Assembly: GCA_937868205.1 (NCBI GenBank)
Contig: CALMMC010000014.1
Coordinates: forward strand, 1 to 17,487
DNA from: JAAZPG01 sp012797375
GTDB lineage: Bacteria; Acidobacteriota; Aminicenantia; Aminicenantales; UBA4085
DNA: 17,487 nt
Direction of reading: 5' to 3'
Part shown: positions 6,675 through 12,618 of the stretch, in pieces
Layout: the number at the start of each line of letters is the position of its first letter
Position numbering within the stretch: the stretch's first letter is position 1
Position numbers and translations under genes: made by a program
Notes under the pieces: model-generated
Told to the model about the DNA's origin: nothing
The model's database searches: none
What the model saw: the letters and a program-made list of their open reading frames with translations, nothing else

Positions 6675-7868
6675 TCAAGGATGTCCCTTTCGAGACATGG
6701 AGGAGCGAAGGATTTCGGCCAGGGCTTCGGCCAGCCGGTCCGCCGCCGAATCCATTTCCGCCGCCCGGATGTTTCCGTAGCTGAGGCGCAGCCAGGGGCT
6801 TCCTTCCATGCCGAAGGCTTCGCCGGGAACCGCGGCCAGGGCATATTCGTCCGCCAGCCGCCGGGCGATCTCCCAGCCGCTTTGAGGGTGTTTGGGAGTT
6901 AACCGGATGAAAACGTAGAATCCACCCTCTCCGCGCGGTTCGCTTATCAATCCCCGGGCATGAAGGGGCCGCAGCGCGGCGATCAGACGGTCGCGGGAGG
7001 CTTTCATGTCATCGCGGAATCGCCGCGGATAATCCGGCTCGGATTCGAGAATGTCTTCAGCCAGGAGCTGGGCCGGCGCCGGCGGGCAGATATGCAGCGT
7101 GTCGGCGGCCTTGACGGCCTGGACGACCAATTCCGGCGGGGCAAGGAGGAAACCCAGACGCCAACCGGCCATGCCGTACGATTTGGAAAAAGAAAAAACG
7201 CCGATGACGTTTTCCGTGTCCATCGTCAACGGCGAAACGTGCGGGCCATCCCAGGCGAAATCGCGATACGCCTCGTCCGCGATCAGGATGATGCCGGCCT
7301 GTCGGGCGATCTGGAGAAGCCGGTCCCATGTCTCCCGGCCGGCCACGGCGCCTGTGGGATTGTTCGGCGAAATAACGATTATCGCCCGGGTTCGGCGGCT
7401 GACGGCCCGGCGGACGGCCTCCGGATCGATCGCCCCGTTCGATCCCGTTTCGATGAGCACGGGTTTCAAGCCGAGCAGTTGGAGGGCCATCAGGTTGTTG
7501 AAATAATATGGTCGCGGGAGGATTACTTCTTCGCCTGGATCAGCCAGGACCGAAAGCGCGATATAAACGGCCTGATTGGCCCCGGGCGTCAAGCAAAGGC
7601 GATCGGGCGAAGCCCCGGCATAGCCTTGCTTCCGCAGGTCAGCGGCCAGAAGGCCGCGCAGGCGCGGGCGGCCGAGATCGTCGCTATAGCCGGTGCCCTC
7701 GCCGCCGCGGATCCGTTCCAGAACGCGATCCACGGCGGCCGGCGGCGGGCCGAACCAGGGCAGGCCCTGGGCAAACGAAACGATGTCCTCCCGGCCGCGG
7801 GCCAGATCCTTAATCTTCGGGATCGGCGCTTCCATTACGGCTTGGATGGATTTTCCCGGATTCGGCAT
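6675..7868 (-). CDS. Class I/II PLP-dependent aminotransferase
   Basis: 397 aa from the preferred start (398 from the Met one codon earlier; the GGGAGG site is 5 nt from the second ATG and only 2 nt from the first). Fold-type I motifs are complete, in longer-form numbering: N171-P-T-G, D199-E-A-Y202 (contacts the cofactor ring), SFSK230 (Schiff-base lysine, followed by SYGMAGWRLG) and R362 in LRLSYGN (binds the substrate carboxylate). The length is usual for aspartate/aromatic-type aminotransferases of the cytosol. Exact substrate specificity cannot be read. It follows the Fe-S protein gene after 81 bp but has its own TTGACA promoter there, so it is probably not an obligate member of that operon. 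A GC hairpin next to its ribosome-binding site may affect translation. Confidence 0.93.
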   Translation of the reverse strand: MPNPGKSIQAVMEAPIPKIKDLARGREDIVSFAQGLPWFGPPPAAVDRVLERIRGGEGTGYSDDLGRPRLRGLLAADLRKQGYAGASPDRLCLTPGANQAVYIALSVLADPGEEVILPRPYYFNNLMALQLLGLKPVLIETGSNGAIDPEAVRRAVSRRTRAIIVISPNNPTGAVAGRETWDRLLQIARQAGIILIADEAYRDFAWDGPHVSPLTMDTENVIGVFSFSKSYGMAGWRLGFLLAPPELVVQAVKAADTLHICPPAPAQLLAEDILESEPDYPRRFRDDMKASRDRLIAALRPLHARGLISEPRGEGGFYVFIRLTPKHPQSGWEIARRLADEYALAAVPGEAFGMEGSPWLRLSYGNIRAAEMDSAADRLAEALAEILRSSMSRKGHP

Positions 7869-7878
7869 CATGTCCTCC

Positions 7879-7897
7879 CGCCGCCTGCCCGGCGGCG
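7879..7897 (-). promoter_or_regulatory. Hairpin next to the aminotransferase ribosome-binding site
   Basis: In the minus-strand leader CGCCGCC, a GGGCA loop and GGCGGCG form a perfect 7-bp stem (7879-7885 / 7891-7897), directly before the GGGAGG site (7873-7878). It could affect ribosome access or mRNA stability. Confidence 0.35.
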
Positions 7898-7904
7898 CAG
7901 GGGC

Positions 7905-7933
7905 ATCGTAACGTTCCCGCCATTCCTTGTCAA
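7905..7933 (-). promoter_or_regulatory. Promoter of the aminotransferase gene
   Basis: On the minus strand TTGACA (7928-7933), a 17-bp spacer and TACGAT (7905-7910; 4 of 6 consensus) lie in the 81-bp gap after the Fe-S protein gene. The predicted leader is about 30 nt. Confidence 0.55.
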
Positions 7934-7952
7934 AGACCGGAACGGCGGAGCG

Positions 7953-8729
7953 TCAACCGATCCAGAGCCCTTCAAGCCGGACCTGGAGACAACCCGGGAT
8001 CCGGTTGAGGAAGTTGACCAGTCCGCTGTGTCTCCACTGAAGCATGCACATGCGCGGCTGAAAAAAATACCGTTCGCCGATGCGGATTTCCCGGCGGGTG
8101 TGCTTGACCAGTCCTTCATAGCCTTCGGCGATGTAATACCCGAGATCCTTGAAGCCTTTGCTCCGCGGATCGAGAGGGCCGGTCACGCACCAGACGATGA
8201 CGCCCGTCCGCTTGTCGACTTCGCAGGCGATTCCGCAGTGAGTGATGGGACAGCCGCAGGACATTCCGAGCGGCCGGCCGATGAGAATGTCGCCCGGTTG
8301 GATGTCCATTTCCCGGGTGATCATGGGATTATGGGGGATGATGATCTCCCTCGGTCCGGGATCCTCGGGAAAATGTTCGAGATAGAAGTCGATTTCCCGG
8401 TCGAGAGAGTCGCGGTATGTCGGGGCGCATTCATCAACCGCAAACCGGTCCGGCGGACAGACGCTGCCGGCGGCCTGAGTCCGGCTTTCGCAAGGCGAAG
8501 CAAAAGCCGCCGGCGCGGCTGAATCTATGGGTGCTTCAGGCTGCGTCCGGGAGGACGCATCGAAGCGGTCTTCGGACAAATAAAGGCAGCGCTTGAGGAG
8601 GGCCGGCTCCGCGGCCAGCCGGGCGGCCAGCTCGGCGCACGTCCGAAAGCCGCAGGTCCCGCAGTCGAGGCCGGGAAGGACAGGGCCGCCGGCGTTATTC
8701 ATATTAGGGAATGACGGGAGTTTGCCCAT
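7953..8729 (-). CDS. Two-cluster Fe-S protein
   Basis: 258 aa, cytosolic. Residues 23-48 show C23-xx-C26-xxxx-C31-x16-C48, the spacing of the [4Fe-4S] domain (PF04060 type) found in RnfB and in the corrinoid Fe-S protein of the acetyl-CoA pathway. A Cys-containing, Pro/Ala-rich linker (about 55-100) leads to a second domain with C158-G-C160-P-I-T-H-C165-xxx-C169 and C181 (VIVWCVTGPL), probably another metal or cluster site that I cannot assign to a named family. GGAGA precedes the ATG at normal spacing. It lies 12 bp downstream of the GTPase gene and is the last gene of the Rrf2-ATPase-GTPase operon. I infer it is a scaffold, carrier or electron donor for the same process. Function is not known from sequence. 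Confidence 0.82.
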   Translation of the reverse strand: MGKLPSFPNMNNAGGPVLPGLDCGTCGFRTCAELAARLAAEPALLKRCLYLSEDRFDASSRTQPEAPIDSAAPAAFASPCESRTQAAGSVCPPDRFAVDECAPTYRDSLDREIDFYLEHFPEDPGPREIIIPHNPMITREMDIQPGDILIGRPLGMSCGCPITHCGIACEVDKRTGVIVWCVTGPLDPRSKGFKDLGYYIAEGYEGLVKHTRREIRIGERYFFQPRMCMLQWRHSGLVNFLNRIPGCLQVRLEGLWIG

Positions 8730-8741
8730 GATGTGATCTCC

Positions 8742-9443
8742 TTATTCTCCGCGGTAGAAATTCTGGTTTTCGAGCGAACGGACGACGCCGAAATGAGATT
8801 GCCAGCCGACGTCCTTTTTGCCGACGCAGATTGTGCAGGTCCCGACCGGCGGATTGCCTCGCAGGAACATCCGCTCCGGAGCTTCGGGGGCGTGCAGAAC
8901 CGCGTCGACGAGCGGATCGATGCCGATCCCATGAAGGGCGTTGACTTCGCGGATGCGGACGGCCGGGGCGACGTCCTGGATCCGGGCCCGAAACACCTCG
9001 CGCTCGGCCTGGGAAACGCGGTCGATCTTCGTTATGACGGCGATGTCGGCCAGCGACAGCATCGGCCCGACTTTGAGAGGAAGATTCGTCCCGCTGGTGG
9101 CTTCGAGAACGACGAGCCCCAGCCCGCCGTCGACGTAGGGCGAGCAGCGGAGGCAGAGCCCGGCCGTTTCAACCAGGAGAACGTCGCATGTTGATTGTCC
9201 GGCCCAGAGCAGGGCGTCGCCCAGGACCATGACATTGCAATGGTCCGGACAGAGCTCGCCCGAATACACCTTGCGGACGGGGATTCCGAATTCGGCGGCA
9301 AAGAGGGCATCTTCCTCGGCATACTGGACGTCGATTTTGAGAAAGGCAGTCCGATGCCCGCATTGGTCGAGTTTGCGGACAATGTGCCGGAGGACTGAAG
9401 TTTTTCCTGTTGTCGCCGGGCCGGCGCATACGACGAGCTTCAC
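8742..9443 (-). CDS. HypB/UreG/CobW-like P-loop GTPase, metallochaperone type
   Basis: 233 aa. Walker A is GPATTGKTS (8-16), a Walker B-like LLVETAG is at 89-95, and T138-K-I-D141 matches the NKxD guanine-recognition motif, so GTP is the likely nucleotide. Cysteine sites typical of metal handling are C65-PDH-C69, C98-LR-C101-type GLCLRC, and a C-terminal C203-TI-C206. SIMIBI GTPases of the HypB/UreG group deliver nickel or help insert metal or cofactor into enzymes. This one is a relative, not HypB or UreG itself, since no hydrogenase or urease genes are near. The GTG start overlaps the ATPase stop by 4 bp (GTGA), indicating translational coupling; GGAAGG lies about 6 nt upstream. It is followed after 12 bp by the Fe-S protein. 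Confidence 0.85.
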   Translation of the reverse strand: MKLVVCAGPATTGKTSVLRHIVRKLDQCGHRTAFLKIDVQYAEEDALFAAEFGIPVRKVYSGELCPDHCNVMVLGDALLWAGQSTCDVLLVETAGLCLRCSPYVDGGLGLVVLEATSGTNLPLKVGPMLSLADIAVITKIDRVSQAEREVFRARIQDVAPAVRIREVNALHGIGIDPLVDAVLHAPEAPERMFLRGNPPVGTCTICVGKKDVGWQSHFGVVRSLENQNFYRGE

Positions 9444-10225
9444 AGCACACCTTCCAGCTCCGCTCCGGTCAGGCGCTCGCCCATCCGGATACGGTCCCGC
9501 ATCTTGGAGAGGAGGTCGTCGAGACGGTCGACCTTGGCCGAAAAGCTCCGCTCGGTCTCATCGGTTCGGAGAAGGCGGACCATGGACCCGCCCTTCATAA
9601 CCACTCGAAAGTCGGAAAGAAGAGCGATGCGCGGATCATGGGTGACGAAGATGAAGATCTTCCGGCGCCGGCGAAGGAGTTCCAAGGCTCGGGTCCTGTG
9701 AATCCCCGCGTTTTCGACTTCGTCCAGGAGAACAATCGGCGTGTCGCAGATGACGGTCGCGTCGGCGATGAGGAGGGCCCGGGTTTGGCCGCCGGAAAGC
9801 TCGGTCATCCGGCTTCCCGGGGAGATCGGTTCTCCCGTGAGTTGATTGGCGAACGATAACGTCTCTTCGATCAAGCTCGTCGTCTGGGCGTCCGACTGGC
9901 TTCGGATTCGAGCATGGGCCGAGAGGAATTCGCCCACCGGCAGATCGGAAAGAAAAGTCGTGTGCTGGGTGATAAGGGCAATTGGGTTGGAGGAGGGGTT
10001 TTCCTTGTACTCGGGCGGGGGGACGCGGCCGTCGATAAGGAGACGGCGCCGGGTCGGCGTGTTGTCGTCGGCGAAAAGCTCTATGTCGTTGATCAGGGTC
10101 GTTTTGCCTGAGCCGGTCGGTCCGACGATGCTGACGATGTCGCCCATCCGAAGGTCGATCCGAGAGACAGGTTCCGGGCGGCCGTTTCGGCCGCATCCTC
10201 CGTAAAGAGTCACGTTCTCGATCAT
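9440..10225 (-). CDS. Orphan ABC-type ATPase
   Basis: 261 aa with a full set of ABC ATPase motifs: Walker A G35-PTGSGK-T42, Q-loop Q87, signature L143-SGGQ, Walker B with D168-E169 (VLLDEVE) and H-loop H196. It has no membrane segments, and no permease or binding protein is encoded nearby, so a soluble role is likely (compare SufC in Fe-S assembly, or AtwA, which activates methyl-CoM reductase). The C-terminal ~60 residues (DETERSFSAKVDRLDDLLSK...) are a charged helical tail. AAGGAG is 7 nt before the ATG. The gene overlaps the GTPase by 4 bp and follows rrf2 by 49 bp, so the ATPase and GTPase probably act together. The target is unknown. Confidence 0.88.
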   Translation of the reverse strand: MIENVTLYGGCGRNGRPEPVSRIDLRMGDIVSIVGPTGSGKTTLINDIELFADDNTPTRRRLLIDGRVPPPEYKENPSSNPIALITQHTTFLSDLPVGEFLSAHARIRSQSDAQTTSLIEETLSFANQLTGEPISPGSRMTELSGGQTRALLIADATVICDTPIVLLDEVENAGIHRTRALELLRRRRKIFIFVTHDPRIALLSDFRVVMKGGSMVRLLRTDETERSFSAKVDRLDDLLSKMRDRIRMGERLTGAELEGVL

Positions 10226-10238
10226 CTTTTACTCCTTA

Positions 10239-10256
10239 GCCTATTAGATAAGTCAT
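10239..10256 (-). promoter_or_regulatory. Putative Rrf2 operator copy, upstream of the ABC ATPase
   Basis: On the minus strand this site reads ATGACTTATCTAATAGGC. It matches the 18-bp site upstream of rrf2 at 16 of 18 positions, in the opposite orientation. It lies just before the ATPase ribosome-binding site, between rrf2 and the operon. The sequence is an imperfect dyad (GACTTAT / AATAGGC around 2 bp), as expected for a dimeric regulator. Confidence 0.55.
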
Positions 10257-10274
10257 ATAAACTTCTAAAAAAAA

Positions 10275-10676
10275 TCAAAGAACGTCGGCGATCGATGTCC
10301 CTTCGAGCTTTTTCGCCACGAGGTCCCTGATGTTGCGGAACACCTGAAGAAGGCGCCTTTCCTTTTCTATCGGCGTCGATTCATAAAAGTAGTAGCTGAC
10401 GGATTCGGTGGGGGCCAAGGCCCCGTCGAAAAGACGAATGACGTCGGCCAGAAAGATCCCGTCCGCGGGTTTGGCCAGCTTGAATCCTCCCCGCTGGCCT
10501 TTCGCGCTCCGCACGTACTTGGCCCGCTTAAGGACGAGGAGAATTTGCTCTAAAAATTTCGGCGGGATGTTCTGGGCCAGGGCGATTGTTTCAACCGAGA
10601 TGAATCCATTCCCATTGTTTCGAGCCAGATAAACAAGGGCCAGGAGAGCGTATTCACTGCGCGAAGTAAGTTTCAC
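10275..10676 (-). CDS. Rrf2-family transcriptional regulator without Fe-S cysteines
   Basis: 133 aa, the usual length for Rrf2/IscR proteins. The winged helix spans about 1-83 (LTSRSEYALLALVYLA; recognition-helix region IPPKFLEQILLVLKRAKYV; wing SAKGQRGGF). The effector region (87-133: PTESVSYYFYESTPIE) contains no cysteine, and there is none in the whole protein, so the [2Fe-2S] or [4Fe-4S] site of IscR and NsrR is missing. The start is GTG, supported by the typical N-terminus; no Shine-Dalgarno sequence is visible. The likely role is to control its own gene and the downstream ATPase-GTPase-Fe-S operon through the shared 18-bp sites. A run of eight T (minus strand) follows the stop, perhaps allowing partial termination before the ATPase gene. 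Confidence 0.88.
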   Translation of the reverse strand: MKLTSRSEYALLALVYLARNNGNGFISVETIALAQNIPPKFLEQILLVLKRAKYVRSAKGQRGGFKLAKPADGIFLADVIRLFDGALAPTESVSYYFYESTPIEKERRLLQVFRNIRDLVAKKLEGTSIADVL

Positions 10677-10686
10677 GGTTGTTTTA

Positions 10687-10704
10687 ATGACTTATACAAT
10701 AGGC
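10687..10704 (+). promoter_or_regulatory. Putative Rrf2 operator copy, upstream of rrf2
   Basis: On the + strand this reads ATGACTTATACAATAGGC, 16 of 18 identical to the minus-strand site at 10239-10256. It lies between the predicted -10 box and the rrf2 start codon, a position suited to autorepression. Confidence 0.55.
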
Positions 10705-10707
10705 CTT

Positions 10708-10734
10708 GTAATATAAAAGCTCTTTTCTTGTCAA
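10708..10734 (-). promoter_or_regulatory. Promoter of rrf2 and its operon
   Basis: On the minus strand a perfect TTGACA (10729-10734) is followed after 15 bp by TATTAC (10708-10713; 4 of 6). The short spacer suggests a weak or regulated promoter. The surrounding DNA is AT-rich compared with the window. Confidence 0.5.
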
Positions 10735-10866
10735 GCGGAATTTTTTCATCTGCCTGGGGATGTTCTGCCTTCAAGAAAGGCGCCGGGCGAAGCCGTAAAA
10801 AAATCGGTCCCGAAATCGGCATCTTAAAATCGGTAAATCGGCACAGTCAATCGATACAAATCGACA

Positions 10867-10972
10867 AATCGGTACCAGGTCCTCCATTTTCCATTTCCAC
10901 GTTTCTCGCCAGGAATTCCCCTGGAAAGGCCTGCCGCGGAGAATTCGGGAAATGGTTGACCAGGTACCGATT
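10867..10972. repeat. Intergenic hairpin repeat, copy 3 (full length)
   Basis: The left arm runs 10869-10898, with an extra CCATTTT-like segment inside. The right arm core GGAAATGGTTGACCAGG is at 10948-10964. The middle GGAATTCCCCTGGAAAGGCC and GCCGCGGAGAATTCGG is nearly identical to copies 1 and 2. It lies between the start of rrf2 and the end of the zinc-ribbon gene. Confidence 0.8.
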
Positions 10973-10993
10973 CCAAGGAAGGTGCTGATTCGT

Positions 10994-11048
10994 CAGGTGC
11001 CGATGCAGAGAAAAGGTTGTATTGAGGAAATGGTTGACCAGGTTCGGA
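10994..11048 (+). repeat. Repeat right arms without a left partner
   Basis: A complete right arm core GGAAATGGTTGACCAGG (11026-11042, followed by TTCGGA) is preceded by a degenerate arm end CAGGTGCCGAT (10994-11004). No inverted partner is present apart from that of copy 3. The rest of this gap to 11109 shows no gene. Confidence 0.65.
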
Positions 11049-11109
11049 ATGAACGGGGAAGGGAAGGGGCCGGCGTTGCGGACATCCGGAGCGCGGGGCG
11101 CGGCGGATC

Positions 11110-11298
11110 TCAAGAGACGAGGTTTTCCAGGTCGCCGCAGGGCGTGTACTTCAAGCAGGCGCGGCACTTGTAGACGAGAAAGACTTTTTTGCGGCCATAG
11201 GGCTTGTTCGTGATTCCCGAGATCCGCTGGATTTCCGCCATGCCGGCCCGGACGACTTCGGGGCTATGGCAGTGGCGGCAGTAGACTTTCCGGCCCAT
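11110..11298 (-). CDS. Small zinc-ribbon protein
   Basis: 62 aa from ATG 11298. Two CxxC knuckles, CRHC (residues 7-10) and CRAC (45-48), are about 34 residues apart with basic, beta-like sequence between (KPYGRKKVFLVYKC). This is a zinc ribbon of the kind used for nucleic-acid binding; the layout resembles the N-terminal ribbon of InsA-like transposition proteins, but no transposase is next to it. An upstream extension to 11418 is open (102 aa) but crosses a GC-rich hairpin and looks non-coding, so the shorter form is preferred. There is no clear Shine-Dalgarno site; a TATAAT 6 nt before the ATG would make the mRNA leaderless. Confidence 0.6.
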   Translation of the reverse strand: MGRKVYCRHCHSPEVVRAGMAEIQRISGITNKPYGRKKVFLVYKCRACLKYTPCGDLENLVS

Positions 11299-11304
11299 AA
11301 ATTC

Positions 11305-11330
11305 ATTATACCCCCCGGCGTTCCGGGGGG
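11305..11330 (-). promoter_or_regulatory. -10 box and perfect GC hairpin in front of the zinc-ribbon gene
   Basis: On the minus strand a perfect 8-bp inverted repeat (CCCCCCGG / CCGGGGGG, 4-nt loop; 11311-11330) is followed at once by TATAAT (11305-11310) and, 6 nt later, the ATG. No -35 box is visible where the hairpin sits. Confidence 0.35.
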
Positions 11331-11400
11331 CCGGATCATCGTACTTCGATCCCTCCGGCCCAGCTCTCATTTTCGAGGGAATTTTCGTGAATTCAAGGGC

Positions 11401-11429
11401 TTGAGTCGAGCGAGACATCGTGAAATAAT
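11401..11429 (+). promoter_or_regulatory. Promoter of the HEPN-motif protein gene
   Basis: TTGAGT (11401-11406), a 17-bp spacer and AATAAT (11424-11429; 5 of 6) give a predicted start near 11436 and a leader of about 40 nt. Confidence 0.5.
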
Positions 11430-11477
11430 GAATTTCGGCGGGGGAAATGCCTCCTCGGGAGAAAAAGAGGTTTTGAG

Positions 11478-12440
11478 ATGGATGACCTTATGAGCTGGAA
11501 AAACCGGTATGAAGCCCTCTTCCTGGACATCTCCTTTAAGAAATACCGGATGAAGATCGATTACGCGACCATCGAAAAAGCGGTCAGCCGTCTCCGGGGA
11601 GGCGAAGCCATCACATACGAGGACCTGGAGACGATCGCCCGGGAAGACCTCTGGGCGTTCAAGAAGTATTACATGTGGCCGGCCCGGGAACAGATCGAGG
11701 ACGGCCTGGAGAAAACGTGGGGGCTGATCATCGATCCGGTGGCCCGCCCGGACAAGGAAGAGGATATGGTCCGCGGGCTCCTGGCCCTGTTCAAGAGCCT
11801 CCCCCTGGCCTCAATCCTCCTGCGGTTTGTCTGGCCGGAGCATTTCGCGATTTATTCCCGGCCCTGCCTGAAGCTCCTTCGGGTGGAGCGCGGCTACGAC
11901 GATATCGAGGAGTACTTCAACTACAACAACGAGATGCGCGACTACCGGACATCGTTCGGGCTCGAGCGGACGGCCGATGTCGACATGCTGATCTGGGCGA
12001 TTTCCCAGCGGGAGGACGAGTTCGCGGACATTAAGTCGCTGCTGAGCGAAAAGCTCCCCAAGGAGTTCACGCTGCTGGATCTGATCCGGAATTCAGGCCG
12101 CCGGCCGCTCAAGGTTGCCGAGGCTTTTTTCAATTACGGGGATTATCAGACGTCGGGTTTCTGGGCTTCGCGGGCCCTGGAGAAAACCCTCCAGGCCGCC
12201 TGTCTCCGGGAACACGGCTACCTTTTGGAAAATACGCCGCGCGAAAAAAGCGACATTGAATTCCTACTGGGGCAGCTCGCCGGCAATCCCGTCATTCAAA
12301 AGCATTTCAAGCTGATTTCCTCGCTCCGGAACCTCCGGAACAAGGCCGTCCACGTCGGAAGCAACTTCAATAAGCAGATGGCCGACGAGTTCATCGACGG
12401 CGTCGGCACCCTGGCCGAGGATCTGGAAATTATCGTCTGA
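11478..12440 (+). CDS. Unidentified protein with C-terminal HEPN-type domain
   Basis: 320 aa, cytosolic, mostly helical. I do not recognise the N-terminal two thirds (about 1-200), which include the aromatic-rich stretch WPEHFAIYSRPCLKLLRVERGYDD (in part, 119-142). The C-terminal part (about 205-320) resembles HEPN/DUF4145-like four-helix domains: FFNYGDYQTSGFWASRALE looks like the first helices, and R287-N-K-A-V-H292 fits the HEPN RNase signature (R, polar residue, x3, H). Active HEPN domains are RNases common in toxin-antitoxin and phage-defence proteins, while others only bind nucleotides or RNA. The gene stands alone, divergent from the zinc-ribbon gene with its own promoter. AGAGG lies 7 nt before ATG 11478. 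A defence or toxin role is inference only. Confidence 0.75.
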   Translation: MDDLMSWKNRYEALFLDISFKKYRMKIDYATIEKAVSRLRGGEAITYEDLETIAREDLWAFKKYYMWPAREQIEDGLEKTWGLIIDPVARPDKEEDMVRGLLALFKSLPLASILLRFVWPEHFAIYSRPCLKLLRVERGYDDIEEYFNYNNEMRDYRTSFGLERTADVDMLIWAISQREDEFADIKSLLSEKLPKEFTLLDLIRNSGRRPLKVAEAFFNYGDYQTSGFWASRALEKTLQAACLREHGYLLENTPREKSDIEFLLGQLAGNPVIQKHFKLISSLRNLRNKAVHVGSNFNKQMADEFIDGVGTLAEDLEIIV

Positions 12441-12460
12441 CGAGTCAGCGTTGTTTCGAC

Positions 12461-12618
12461 CGAATCGGTACCTGTTCAACCTTTTCCCCATTTCCCGTTA
12501 AATCGGAACCTGCTTATCCTTTTCTCCATTTCTTGAAATCATTTCTTGAAATCCGGAAATGGATAACCAGGTTCGGATAAAGACGAAATGCGGAAATGGT
12601 TAAGCAGGTTCCGGTTTA
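12461..12618. repeat. Nested double hairpin of the intergenic repeat family
   Basis: Four arms lie in the order left-a (12461-12497), left-b (12500-12538), right-b (core GGAAATGGATAACCAGG, 12555-12571) and right-a (core GGAAATGGTTAAGCAGG, 12592-12608). The variable core bases match best between a and a and between b and b, as expected for one hairpin inside another. Both left arms carry an extra ~8 bp. It fills the space between two convergent genes, and the right-a arm runs into the coding end of the DMT permease. Confidence 0.8.

Noticed and set aside
6960..8522. 520-codon plus-strand open frame
   Set aside because: It lies opposite the aminotransferase and Fe-S protein genes, both of which have complete family motifs. 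This is a long shadow frame caused by high GC.
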